DNA from: an uncultured bacterium | GTDB taxonomy: Bacteria > JAAXHH01 | Length of the DNA: 61,638 nt | Direction: 5' to 3' | NCBI GenBank assembly: GCA_913051705.1 | Contig: CAJXCW010000002.1 | Span: 1 to 61,638, forward strand | Part shown: positions 24,702 through 33,017 of the stretch, piece by piece | Numbering within the stretch: position 1 is the first letter of the stretch | Layout: each line of letters begins with the position of its first letter | Notes under the pieces: model-generated | Databases searched by the model: none | Seen by the model: only the letters and a program-made list of their open reading frames with translations | Told to the model about the DNA's origin: nothing | Position numbers and translations under genes: made by a program

Positions 24702-26132
24702 GTGAATATTGACGAACGTCAGATCCAGGCTATTGTACAACAGGTCCTTGTTGAGTTGGGCGGACAGTCTGGAAATCAGAGAAGTCGTAGCGGTTCAGGC
24801 GGACAATATGGTCTGTTTACTCGAATCGATGATGCAATCCAGGCGGCTGAACACGCGTTTGTACAACTTCAGGACATATCGTTGGAAACGCGTGGGAAGA
24901 TGATCGATGCTATGCGTGAGGTCATCCTGGATAATGCCGATCTGCTGGCCAGGATGGGGGTGGAGGAGACAAAGCTTGGTGATGTCGGAGATAAGGTCAA
25001 CAAGCATATCGTCGCCGCTTCAAAAACACCTGGTCTGGAAGATATCAAACCCGAAGCGATCACCGGTGATCATGGACTGACGATTACAGAATTCGCGCCC
25101 TACGGGGTCATCGGCTCCATCACTCCGATGACCAATCCGTCTGAAACCATTATTAATAATGGACTTATTATGATCGCGGCCGGCAACGCGGTGGTATTCA
25201 ATGCGCATCCCAGTGCCAAAAAAGTCACAATGAAGGCGGTCGAGCTTATTAATCAAGCCATTGTGAAGGCAGGCGGTCCGGATAATCTATTGACGGGCGT
25301 CGTAGAGCCGACGCTTGAAACGGCGGGTGCGTTGATGAATGACCCGCGCGTCCGTGTTCTGGGGGTCACCGGTGGCCCCGGCGTTGTAAAAGCCGCCATG
25401 AGCAGTGGCAAAAAGGTGATCGCTGCCGGTCCAGGGAACCCGCCCGTGGTGGTCGACGAAACCGCGGATCTGGAAAAAGCGGCGCGGTCCATTGTAGATG
25501 GCGCTACGCTGGATAACAATATCTGCTGTATTTGTGAAAAGGAAATCATCGCCGTAGAATCCATTGTAGATGACCTCAAACGCCATATGAAGGCCTACAA
25601 AACGGTCGAACTGACAGGTACGCAGATTGAAGAAGTAACCAATCTGGTGTTTGATCAGTGGCGTGGGGTAGGATGTAAGGATGCGGTTCTCAATCGTCAT
25701 TTTGTCGGTAAATCGGCACTGGCTATTCTCAGTGAACTGGGCATACATGCCCCGGCTGATACACGAATGATTCTTGTAGAAACGCCGGCAGATCATCCGC
25801 TGGTGTGGAAAGAACAGATGATGCCTGTGATCCCGTTGGTACGCATGCCGAACGTAGATGCGGCGATTGACTTTGCAAAAGAGGTGGAACAGGGATGTTA
25901 TCATACGGCGGTGATGCACTCACGAAATGTAGAGAATTTGAGCCGTATGGCCCGATTGATAAACACCACCATTTTTGTAAAGAATGGGCCTTCTTATGCC
26001 GGGTTAGGTTTCGGCGGCGAGGGACCGACGGCTTGGACCCTGGCCAGTCCGACCGGCGAAGGACCCACCACACCACGCACCTTCACCCGGCCAAGACGAT
26101 GCGTCCTGGTAGATGCATTCCGTATCGTTTGA
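24702..26132 (+). CDS. CoA-acylating aldehyde dehydrogenase (PduP/EutE type)
   Basis: A 476-residue NAD-dependent enzyme that oxidises an aldehyde to acyl-CoA in the compartment lumen. The first helix DERQIQAIVQQVLVELGG (residues 4-21) is a canonical N-terminal encapsulation peptide, followed by a Ser/Gly-rich linker. Dehydrogenase motifs: GVIGSITPMTNPSETIINNG, VTGGPGVVKAA and the catalytic cysteine region DNNICCICEKE, where the Cys aligning with NxPCIAEK is retained among extra cysteines. GTG 24702 has AGGGAG at 5 bases; GTG 24696 overlaps that site. In this operon the substrate is most likely L-lactaldehyde, giving lactyl-CoA; propionaldehyde is possible. Confidence 0.93.
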   Translation: MNIDERQIQAIVQQVLVELGGQSGNQRSRSGSGGQYGLFTRIDDAIQAAEHAFVQLQDISLETRGKMIDAMREVILDNADLLARMGVEETKLGDVGDKVNKHIVAASKTPGLEDIKPEAITGDHGLTITEFAPYGVIGSITPMTNPSETIINNGLIMIAAGNAVVFNAHPSAKKVTMKAVELINQAIVKAGGPDNLLTGVVEPTLETAGALMNDPRVRVLGVTGGPGVVKAAMSSGKKVIAAGPGNPPVVVDETADLEKAARSIVDGATLDNNICCICEKEIIAVESIVDDLKRHMKAYKTVELTGTQIEEVTNLVFDQWRGVGCKDAVLNRHFVGKSALAILSELGIHAPADTRMILVETPADHPLVWKEQMMPVIPLVRMPNVDAAIDFAKEVEQGCYHTAVMHSRNVENLSRMARLINTTIFVKNGPSYAGLGFGGEGPTAWTLASPTGEGPTTPRTFTRPRRCVLVDAFRIV

Positions 26133-26153
26133 TCTGGTTCATTAGAGATACGA

Positions 26154-26232
26154 CTTCGTAGTTTCGTAGGTAGATGACTCCCTGCGGGGGCACATCGATT
26201 GCTTCGTAATTCGTAGTTTCGTCGCTCCGTAG
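26154..26232. repeat. TTCGTAG-type short tandem repeats
   Basis: In the 116-bp gap after the aldehyde dehydrogenase, units such as CTTCGTAG, TTTCGTAG, TTCGTAA, TTCGTAGT and CTCCGTAG repeat with a 7-8 bp period in two groups (26154-26169 and 26202-26232). All units run in one orientation, unlike the inverted arrays elsewhere. No gene is hidden here. Confidence 0.75.
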
Positions 26233-26248
26233 TTTTTAAAGGACGCCT

Positions 26249-26548
26249 GTGGATCTGGAACGCCTGATTGCGCTTATCGTAAAAACAGTGGTCGAAGAAC
26301 TTGTGCGGCAGGACGTTATTCGCTTAGACCATACCGGGGTTACTCTTTCTCAGGGGCAGGGAAAGACGGTCTCCTCCACAGTGTCGAATCGATCACCCGG
26401 CCGGGTTGTGTCTGCTCAAATGATTCTGGATGCGGCTAAGACGGGTGTTACAACCTATGAGGCTCCTGCCCATGCGTTGATTACGCCGCTCGCTGCAGAG
26501 GTCGCCCGCGAAAAGGGGATCAAGATCATAAGTGCGGATACGGGGTAA
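26249..26548 (+). CDS. Small BMC-associated protein with encapsulation-like helix
   Basis: A 99-residue protein I cannot assign to a named enzyme. Residues 1-22 (DLERLIALIVKTVVEELVRQ) form an amphipathic helix like those that target cargo to BMC shells. A low-complexity linker follows (about 30-50), then a small domain with ALITPLAAEVAREKGIKI (about 74-95), a pattern also seen near the start of EutT/PduO-like and EutQ-like proteins. GTG 26249 has AAGGA upstream. It ends 4 bp before a BMC-P start, so it is a true operon member. It may be a scaffold or a cargo adaptor. Confidence 0.8.
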   Translation: MDLERLIALIVKTVVEELVRQDVIRLDHTGVTLSQGQGKTVSSTVSNRSPGRVVSAQMILDAAKTGVTTYEAPAHALITPLAAEVAREKGIKIISADTG

Positions 26549-26552
26549 CCTG

Positions 26553-26831
26553 ATGCGATTAGGACGGATTATCGGTAAGATGTGGGCGACGGCCAAGGTG
26601 GAGAGCCTGAAAGGGATACGGTTTCATGTGATGCAGCCGCTGGATCACCATAGTAAACCGGAAGGGAAACCGATTGTTGCGATAGATGCCATAGGCGCCG
26701 GCGAAGGGGAAATGGTGTTCTGGGTCGGCGGCGGCGATGCGATCCTGGCGATACCTGACAGAACACTGCCCTCCGATGCATCCATTATAGGCATTGTGGA
26801 CCAGTTGAATACAGCGGAAAGCAATCTATGA
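26553..26831 (+). CDS. BMC-P (EutN/CcmL) vertex protein
   Basis: A 92-residue vertex protein: MRLGRIIGKMWAT start, PIVAIDAIGAGEGEMVFWVGG core and IVDQLN end. ATG 26553 matches the family N terminus better than the GTG at 26532. Its last four bases overlap the start of the next BMC-P gene, so translation is coupled. Confidence 0.93.
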   Translation: MRLGRIIGKMWATAKVESLKGIRFHVMQPLDHHSKPEGKPIVAIDAIGAGEGEMVFWVGGGDAILAIPDRTLPSDASIIGIVDQLNTAESNL

Positions 26832-27103
26832 TTATCGGTCTTGTCGTGGGTAATGTCGTATCGACAGTTAAACATTCCTTGTATCGAGGCAAAAAAATTT
26901 TACTGGTTCAGCCCTACGGTTCCAGCCAGAAGCCGAAAGGGAATACGATGGTGGCCGTTGATACCGTAGGCGCTGGCATTGGAGAGATGGTGTTGGTCGC
27001 AGCAGAAGGAAGAGCCGCCAGTGAAATATTGGACGTCCCCCGTGGACCGGTCCGTTCAATCATCGTAGGTATTATAGATGCCATTCAGACAGATGAAGAG
27101 TAA
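26828..27103 (+). CDS. BMC-P (EutN/CcmL) vertex protein
   Basis: A 91-residue vertex protein (MIIGLVVGNVVSTVKH; MVAVDTVGAGIGEMVLV; IVGIIDAIQ). It starts within an ATGA overlap with the previous gene. Three different BMC-P genes and no BMC-T gene are present, the shell composition reported for planctomycete and verrucomicrobial compartments. Confidence 0.93.
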   Translation: MIIGLVVGNVVSTVKHSLYRGKKILLVQPYGSSQKPKGNTMVAVDTVGAGIGEMVLVAAEGRAASEILDVPRGPVRSIIVGIIDAIQTDEE

Positions 27104-27152
27104 TGATATACGTTTCTAACAAATATGGTTCCTAGTAAAATGAGGATGTATT

Positions 27153-27455
27153 ATGACAACAACCCGGAAAGACCTGGTCAACGAAATCAGTGAAGCACTC
27201 AGGTTGAAAAAAACACAGATTTATCCGATTATCGATACGCTGTTCGATATCATGCGCGATAATCTTGTAGAAGGCAACCGAATTGAAATCAGGGGGTTCG
27301 GCGCTCTGGAAATCAAAGATACCAAACCAAAACCGGCCGCGCGGAATCCGCGGACTGGAGATACCATTGAGGTTCCTGCTCGTCGTAAAGCAAAATTCAA
27401 ACCCGGTAAGATTCTGAAAGAAGCCTTACGGGCACAGAGAGAAAAAATGGGGTAA
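27153..27455 (+). CDS. HU/IHF-family DNA-binding protein
   Basis: A 100-residue histone-like protein (PF00216). The DNA-binding arm is complete: RIEIRGFGALEIKD, then ARNPRTGDTIEVPARRKAKFKPGK. ATG 27153 has GAGGA upstream. It lies 49 bp after the last BMC-P gene and 9 bp before the AIR-synthase-like gene. Likely a nucleoid protein that bends DNA; whether it has a link to the compartment is unknown. Confidence 0.95.
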   Translation: MTTTRKDLVNEISEALRLKKTQIYPIIDTLFDIMRDNLVEGNRIEIRGFGALEIKDTKPKPAARNPRTGDTIEVPARRKAKFKPGKILKEALRAQREKMG

Positions 27456-27464
27456 TGTAAGGAG

Positions 27465-28487
27465 ATGGATAAAATCTATCCGGTCGGAAAATTACCCACG
27501 GAAGACCTTGATCGCATTCTGCAAACTTATGCTTCCGGAACAGATGACAGAGTGCTTGTCGGACCCGGCGTCGGGCAAGATGCTGCAGTCATCTCATTCG
27601 GCGCTCAGGTTCTGGTGGCAAAAACAGATCCAATTACGTTTGCTACCGATCAGATAGGATGGTATGCCGTACACATCAATGCCAATGACATCGCTGCGAT
27701 GGGCGCCGTGCCCAAATGGTTTCTGGCCACGATCCTGCTCCCCGAAGGAAAAACGACGCCGGTGATGATTGACCAGATTTTCGCCGGTCTATCAGAAGCC
27801 TGCGATGAACTCAAGATCACCTTATGCGGTGGCCATACGGAAGTTACCCATGGTCTCGACCGACCTGTAATCGTCGGCCAAATGCTTGGTGAAGCGGCGT
27901 CCGATCAGTTTGTATCCGCCGGCGATGCGCAAATAGGAGATCAAATTATACTCACCAAAGGCATCGCAATCGAAGCCACCGCGCTCATTGCCATTGAAAA
28001 AAGTGATACATTAAAAAACACATTTTCTGAAGACTTCTTAGACACTTGTCGTCAATACTTAAAATACCCTGGTCTCAGCGTTGTAAAAGATGCACACATT
28101 GCGATGGAAACAGGTGGTGTGCACGCCATGCATGATCCTACCGAAGGCGGATTGGCGACGGGATTGCGCGAAATCGCTATGGCAGCAAAAGTTGGTCTCC
28201 TGATCGAAGGAGATCAGTTACCCGTGCTACCGGAACCTGATGCGCTTTGCCGCCATTATCATCTTGATCCCATGGGGACGATTGCCTCCGGCGCACTCGT
28301 TATGACGGTAGATTCGGCTTATTCCTCTCAAATTATAAACCGGTTGGCCGCGGCGGATATTTCTGCTACGGTCATTGGTCTCGTCCAACCCCCGGAATTC
28401 GGACTCCAAATACGACGACGCGGAACACTAGGCCCTTTACCGACGTTTAATCGAGATGAAATCGGAAAAATTTTTGAAGCAGAATAA
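27465..28487 (+). CDS. AIR-synthase-related (PurM/HypE-like) ATP-binding protein
   Basis: A 340-residue member of the PurM superfamily (N-terminal PF00586, C-terminal PF02769). Seen: GPGVGQDAAVISFG, INANDIAAMGAVPKWF, CGGHTEV and HDPTEGGLATGLREIA. It lacks the Cys/Sec-containing N-terminal loop of SelD and the C-terminal PRxC of HypE, so it is neither. The substrate is unknown; the family uses ATP to activate a carbonyl or carbamoyl group. AAGGAG abuts ATG 27465 with no spacer, which is unusually tight. It may be co-transcribed with HU and the BMC genes. Confidence 0.8.
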   Translation: MDKIYPVGKLPTEDLDRILQTYASGTDDRVLVGPGVGQDAAVISFGAQVLVAKTDPITFATDQIGWYAVHINANDIAAMGAVPKWFLATILLPEGKTTPVMIDQIFAGLSEACDELKITLCGGHTEVTHGLDRPVIVGQMLGEAASDQFVSAGDAQIGDQIILTKGIAIEATALIAIEKSDTLKNTFSEDFLDTCRQYLKYPGLSVVKDAHIAMETGGVHAMHDPTEGGLATGLREIAMAAKVGLLIEGDQLPVLPEPDALCRHYHLDPMGTIASGALVMTVDSAYSSQIINRLAAADISATVIGLVQPPEFGLQIRRRGTLGPLPTFNRDEIGKIFEAE

Positions 28488-28634
28488 TCATTGGATCGTC
28501 GGGTAAAAAAAACTTGCCATCATCAAGGAGGCTGGTTAGATTGCGTGTCGCAAGATCTATGACTGGAAAGGCTCGAAGACTTTCATCATCATCGGTTTTA
28601 TTGATTATGAAATTTGCGTTTTGAGGAGACACCC

Positions 28635-29105
28635 ATGGAAAAGGTGATGGAAATTATCGTTCTCCTGATGAAGCATATGCAGGACGAACAGGGACGTTTT
28701 AATGATATTGCTGATGTCTCCCAAACGCTTGTCGGATCTGGCTATACGCAACAGGAGGTCAATACTGCTTTTGCCTGGCTTTTTGAACGGATGCAAGCAC
28801 AGGCAGAGACGATCGTGGATCCGGCAAAACCATTACGGCACAAGCCAAACCGTATCTTGCATACCATTGAACAATTGATTATCAGTCCTGCAGCTTATGG
28901 ATACCTGATAGAACTCCGTGCACTGGGACTTACCGATGACGTCCAAACGGAACTAATCATCGAACGTGCGATGCTCACAGGAGCACGTTCGATTACTAAG
29001 GATGATATTAAAGCGATTGCAGCTTCGATTTTGCTGGACCCGGAATCTGGACAGAATGCGATCTGGCTGCAGGATGATATGGATGAAAATACGTTATTAA
29101 ATTAA
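28635..29105 (+). CDS. smg: Smg/DUF494 family protein
   Basis: A 156-residue protein of the DUF494 (Smg) family, function unknown. It starts MEKVMEIIVLLMKHM and contains IADVSQTLVGSGYTQQEVNTA and a C-terminal part with LDPESGQNAIWLQDD. ATG 28635 has GAGGAG 6 bases upstream; the frame extends only 7 residues further. The neighbour topA is conserved in many bacteria, which supports the call. The 147-bp gap before it shows no feature that I recognise. Confidence 0.85.
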   Translation: MEKVMEIIVLLMKHMQDEQGRFNDIADVSQTLVGSGYTQQEVNTAFAWLFERMQAQAETIVDPAKPLRHKPNRILHTIEQLIISPAAYGYLIELRALGLTDDVQTELIIERAMLTGARSITKDDIKAIAASILLDPESGQNAIWLQDDMDENTLLN

Positions 29106-29158
29106 TACAGTATTATACATCCATCACATCCAAAAACTTTTGATATTTATATACACAT

Positions 29159-31411
29159 ATGCCCAAATCACTCGTTATTGTTGAATCCCCTGCTAAAGCC
29201 AAAACCATAAAAAAATTCCTGGGTAAAGATTTCGATATCAAAGCCTCGGTAGGTCATGTTCGCGACTTACCTCAAAAGGGGCTGGGGGTCGATATTCATA
29301 ACAAATTCAAGCCCGAATATGTAACGATTAGTGGAAAAGAAAAGGTGCTGAAGGAGCTGCGCAGTGCGGCAAAGGAGGCTGACCATATATACCTTGCAAC
29401 AGATCCGGACCGTGAAGGAGAAGCGATCGCTTGGCATGTGGCAAGTCAGCTGGGTAAAAACAAAAATATTGGCCGTGTTCTATTCCACGAAATCACTCCT
29501 CACGCCGTCCGGACAGCTATCCAGAATCCTATCCCGATAGATATGCAGAAAGTGAACGCCCAGCAGGCCAGACGCGTCATGGATCGCATTGTAGGCTATC
29601 AGGTCAGCCCGTTTCTCTGGAAAACGATTGCCGGCGGATTAAGCGCAGGACGGGTCCAGTCGGTCACCTTACGGCTGATATGTGAACGGGAAGAGGAAAT
29701 AAACAAGTTTGTCACAGAAGAGTACTGGTCTATAATGGCCTTAGTGCAAGGGGATCAGGGGGGGCCATTCCCGGTTAAGTTAATCCGTATCGAGGATAAA
29801 AAAGTCGCCATCTCCGATGAAGCGGCAGCGCATGCCCTGGTTAATGATATCCGGTCGAAGCCTTTTATCGTCTCCAGCATCAAAAAGAAAGGCATGAAAA
29901 GGAATCCTGGCCCGCCGTTTATTACCAGTACGCTTCAACAGGATGCAGCACGCCGTCTGCGATTTTCTGCACAAAAGACCATGATGATTGCCCAGCAACT
30001 TTATGAGGGGCTTGACATAGGAGACGAGGGGAGTATCGGCTTAATCACCTATATGCGTACGGATTCTACACGCATTGCCGATGAGGCGATAAATGACGTA
30101 CGAGAATATATTGAGAAGGAATATGGTTCAGACTATGTGCCTGCCAAACCCCGTCGATATAAAACGAAAGCGGGGGCTCAGGACGCGCATGAAGCCATCC
30201 GACCTACGGCAATGAATCGTGCGCCCCAAAAGGTGAAGACCTTTCTAACCTCAGACCAGTATAAGTTGTATGAACTGATATGGTGCCGGTTCGTCGCGTC
30301 ACAAATGAAGTCTGCGCTGTTCGATGTAACTACGGTAGATGTTATGGCTGGTGAATATCTGTTCCGTGTAACAGGTTCTACCCCCAAATTCACCGGTTTC
30401 CTCAAAGTGTATGGGGAAACGGTGGATGAGGATGCCGAGCAAGAAGAGAACAGCTCTATTCCCCCGCTTAAGGAAAAAGAAACGCTGGCGTTACAGGACT
30501 TACAGTCAAAACAGCATTTCACACAGCCACCGCCGCGGTATACCGAAGCCTCACTTATTAAAGAGCTGGAAGCCAAACAGATCGGCCGTCCGAGCACCTA
30601 TGCGCAAATTATCAGTACGTTGCGCAAGCGGAAGTACGTGACCATAAAAAGAAGCCGATTTACACCGTCCGATCTGGGAAATGCGGTCAACTTCATTCTT
30701 GTATCCGCATTTCCGGATCTTTTTGACGTCGCGTTTACGGCCAAAATGGAAGATGCGCTCGATCAAATAGAAACAGGTAATCTCGAATGGGTCAGTATTT
30801 TATCGGAATTCTACCATCCCTTCAGCGAACGACTTCAAGAAGTGAATGCCCAGCGTACGGAATTGAAGAAGTCCCTCACCGAAAAAACAGATGAGGCCTG
30901 TGAAAAATGCGGTAAGCTTTTGGTGATCCGATGGGGACGTAACGGGCGTTTTCTGGCCTGTTCCGGATATCCTTCCTGTAAAAACACCAAACCGCTTGAA
31001 GCGGCTGATCCGGAAATTCAGCAGTCAAACGAAGTGTGTGATACCTGCGGCGAACCGATGGTAGTAAAGAAAGGTCGATATGGCGCCTTTTTAGCTTGTA
31101 GCGCCTACCCCGAATGTAAACGAACACGACCGATCAACCTTGGAATCTTATGTCCTGAAGAGGGATGCAAAGGCTATTTGACGCGCCGCCGCTCACAACG
31201 GGGCAGGACGTTTTACGGATGCAGCAACTATCCGGATTGTAAGTTTGTCGTTTGGGATCCTCCTGTTAATCAGGCCTGTCCCTCATGCCAGTTTCCAGTG
31301 ATGGTGGAGAAGTCGGATAAATCCGGTGACACATCATTAAAATGTCCACGGTGTAACCATCTTATGAAACAGATCAGCGATGAGGTGTCGGTCGAATCAG
31401 CATCAACTTGA
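29159..31411 (+). CDS. topA: DNA topoisomerase I
   Basis: A 750-residue type IA topoisomerase that relaxes negative supercoils. TOPRIM domain: LVIVESPAKAKTIKKFLG and ATDPDREGEAIAWH with the metal-binding acidic triad. Active-site tyrosine in ITYMRTDSTRI near residue 300. The C terminus carries three C4-type zinc ribbons (CEKCGK..ACSGYPSC; CDTCGE..ACSAYPEC; CPEEGC..GCSNYPDC) and a fourth shorter CPSC..CPRC pair. Length is normal. Leads the topA-xerC-hslV-hslU run, an order common in many phyla. Confidence 0.97.
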   Translation: MPKSLVIVESPAKAKTIKKFLGKDFDIKASVGHVRDLPQKGLGVDIHNKFKPEYVTISGKEKVLKELRSAAKEADHIYLATDPDREGEAIAWHVASQLGKNKNIGRVLFHEITPHAVRTAIQNPIPIDMQKVNAQQARRVMDRIVGYQVSPFLWKTIAGGLSAGRVQSVTLRLICEREEEINKFVTEEYWSIMALVQGDQGGPFPVKLIRIEDKKVAISDEAAAHALVNDIRSKPFIVSSIKKKGMKRNPGPPFITSTLQQDAARRLRFSAQKTMMIAQQLYEGLDIGDEGSIGLITYMRTDSTRIADEAINDVREYIEKEYGSDYVPAKPRRYKTKAGAQDAHEAIRPTAMNRAPQKVKTFLTSDQYKLYELIWCRFVASQMKSALFDVTTVDVMAGEYLFRVTGSTPKFTGFLKVYGETVDEDAEQEENSSIPPLKEKETLALQDLQSKQHFTQPPPRYTEASLIKELEAKQIGRPSTYAQIISTLRKRKYVTIKRSRFTPSDLGNAVNFILVSAFPDLFDVAFTAKMEDALDQIETGNLEWVSILSEFYHPFSERLQEVNAQRTELKKSLTEKTDEACEKCGKLLVIRWGRNGRFLACSGYPSCKNTKPLEAADPEIQQSNEVCDTCGEPMVVKKGRYGAFLACSAYPECKRTRPINLGILCPEEGCKGYLTRRRSQRGRTFYGCSNYPDCKFVVWDPPVNQACPSCQFPVMVEKSDKSGDTSLKCPRCNHLMKQISDEVSVESAST

Positions 31412-31468
31412 TAAAATCAATGGGGATGAACAGATCACGGATGCGTTACAATCTGTAATGGACATACC

Positions 31469-32377
31469 ATGGATGCGTTGATTGAATGTTTTCTGGATCA
31501 CTTGCATATTGAGCGTAATTATTCTGCTCATACCCGAGCTGCCTACAGCCTGGATCTTCGGCAATTTCTGACCTTTCTGCAGGAGCGTCTGCCGGAGGCC
31601 GAGGCCATCGAGCCTACCCGGATCAATAAATCTATTATTCGAGCCTTCTTAGGCCACCTGCATCAAAATGGGTATGCTCGGCGTACCATCGCCCGACGGT
31701 TTGCCGCCTTGCGGTCTTTTTTTCATTACCTTTGCCGTGAAGGACTCATGGCCGTCAATCCTACCTTATATCTTACCACACCGAAATGGGATCAGCGGCT
31801 ACCGCGTTTTTTAGATCAATCTCAAATAGAGGCCTTGCTTGAAAAGCCTGACCGCTCTGAGATGTTGGGGATGCGGGATGCGGCGATGCTGGAGTTACTG
31901 TACGGTACGGGCATGCGTCTGTCGGAATTGGTGGGGCTGAATGTCCGATCCATCGATCTGATTGAAGAACGGATCAGGGTGATAGGCAAAGGGGATAAAG
32001 AGCGTATCATTCCCCTTGGAGGACATGCTCTGGCAGGTTTGAAAGCGTACTTTAAAGTCCGACCGCGGCTATTAAGAAAGACCAATCAGAACAAAATTCG
32101 AGAGGATGCCTTATTCGTCAATCAAAGGGGCCAACGCCTGACAGGTCGGGGGGTACAGATGATCCTGGCCCGGTATGGACTGGAAATTGGCCAGAAACGC
32201 TTGACGCCGCATATGCTCCGGCACACGGTCGCCACGCATTTACTGGACGCAGGCGCTGATTTAATGGCGGTTAAGGAACTATTGGGACACGAACGCCTGT
32301 CCACCACCCAGATCTATACCCATGTCGCCCTCGATCGGCTAAAAAAGACATACGAAAAAGCGCACCCCCGTGCCTGA
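31469..32377 (+). CDS. xerC: Tyrosine recombinase XerC
   Basis: A 302-residue site-specific recombinase that resolves chromosome dimers at dif together with XerD. The N-terminal SAM-like domain ([20 protein letters not shown]) precedes the catalytic domain. Catalytic residues are visible: Arg in [15 protein letters not shown], Lys in [37 protein letters not shown] with the nucleophile Tyr. The location before hslVU is typical of XerC rather than a phage integrase. Confidence 0.92.
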   Translation: MDALIECFLDHLHIERNYSAHTRAAYSLDLRQFLTFLQERLPEAEAIEPTRINKSIIRAFLGHLHQNGYARRTIARRFAALRSFFHYLCREGLMAVNPTLYLTTPKWDQRLPRFLDQSQIEALLEKPDRSEMLGMRDAAMLELLYGTGMRLSELVGLNVRSIDLIEERIRVIGKGDKERIIPLGGHALAGLKAYFKVRPRLLRKTNQNKIREDALFVNQRGQRLTGRGVQMILARYGLEIGQKRLTPHMLRHTVATHLLDAGADLMAVKELLGHERLSTTQIYTHVALDRLKKTYEKAHPRA

Positions 32378-32397
32378 TCAGGATCCTCGATATAAAT

Positions 32398-32937
32398 ATG
32401 ACACCTATACGATCAACAACAATTCTCGGTGTGCGAGATGATAAAAAAGTCGTGCTTGGTGGTGATGGCCAGGTCTCTCTGGGGGATACCGTGATGAAGC
32501 AGTCGGCGAACAAAATTCGGCGTATGTACGATGACCGGATTCTGGCCGGATTCGCCGGAGCCGCAGCGGATGGATTGACCTTGTTTACCTTATTCGAATC
32601 CAAACTCGATGAGTATCGTGGTAATCTGGTCCGTGCCGTGGTCGAATTCACCAAAGACTGGCGGTCAGACCGCTATCTGCGACAGTTGGAGGCCTTGCTC
32701 GTCGTTATGGACACCCAGTATTCATTCGTCGTGTCGGGCAATGGAGATATTATAGAGCCGGATGATGGGATCACCGCCATAGGATCAGGCGGCCCGTACG
32801 CGCTGGCCGCCGCCCGTGGTTTAATAACCCATTCCGAGCTTGATGCCCGGCAGATCGTAGAAGCGTCACTGTCTATCGCGGCGTCAATCTGTGTATATAC
32901 CAATGACCAACTTACAATAGAAGAATTGTCGATCTGA
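32398..32937 (+). CDS. hslV: ATP-dependent protease subunit HslV
   Basis: A 179-residue proteasome-like peptidase that forms dodecamers with HslU in the cytoplasm. The catalytic N-terminal Thr is Thr7 (STTILGVR) after a 6-residue propeptide MTPIRS that must be removed; such propeptides are common outside Proteobacteria. Also seen: [12 protein letters not shown] and [16 protein letters not shown]. Stop is TGA, so TGA is a normal stop in this genome. Confidence 0.96.
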   Translation: MTPIRSTTILGVRDDKKVVLGGDGQVSLGDTVMKQSANKIRRMYDDRILAGFAGAAADGLTLFTLFESKLDEYRGNLVRAVVEFTKDWRSDRYLRQLEALLVVMDTQYSFVVSGNGDIIEPDDGITAIGSGGPYALAAARGLITHSELDARQIVEASLSIAASICVYTNDQLTIEELSI

Positions 32938-33017
32938 ATCGATACGCAGAAGCCGCGTAACATCAGTATGCTTTGTTATTGGTTCATTGTTTTTGGAAAA
33001 GACAGGTAACACCCTCG

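Noticed and set aside
27465..28487. Selenophosphate synthetase (SelD), to pair with the SelA-like gene
   Set aside because: The N-terminal Cys/Sec-containing catalytic loop of SelD is absent; the protein fits only the wider PurM superfamily.
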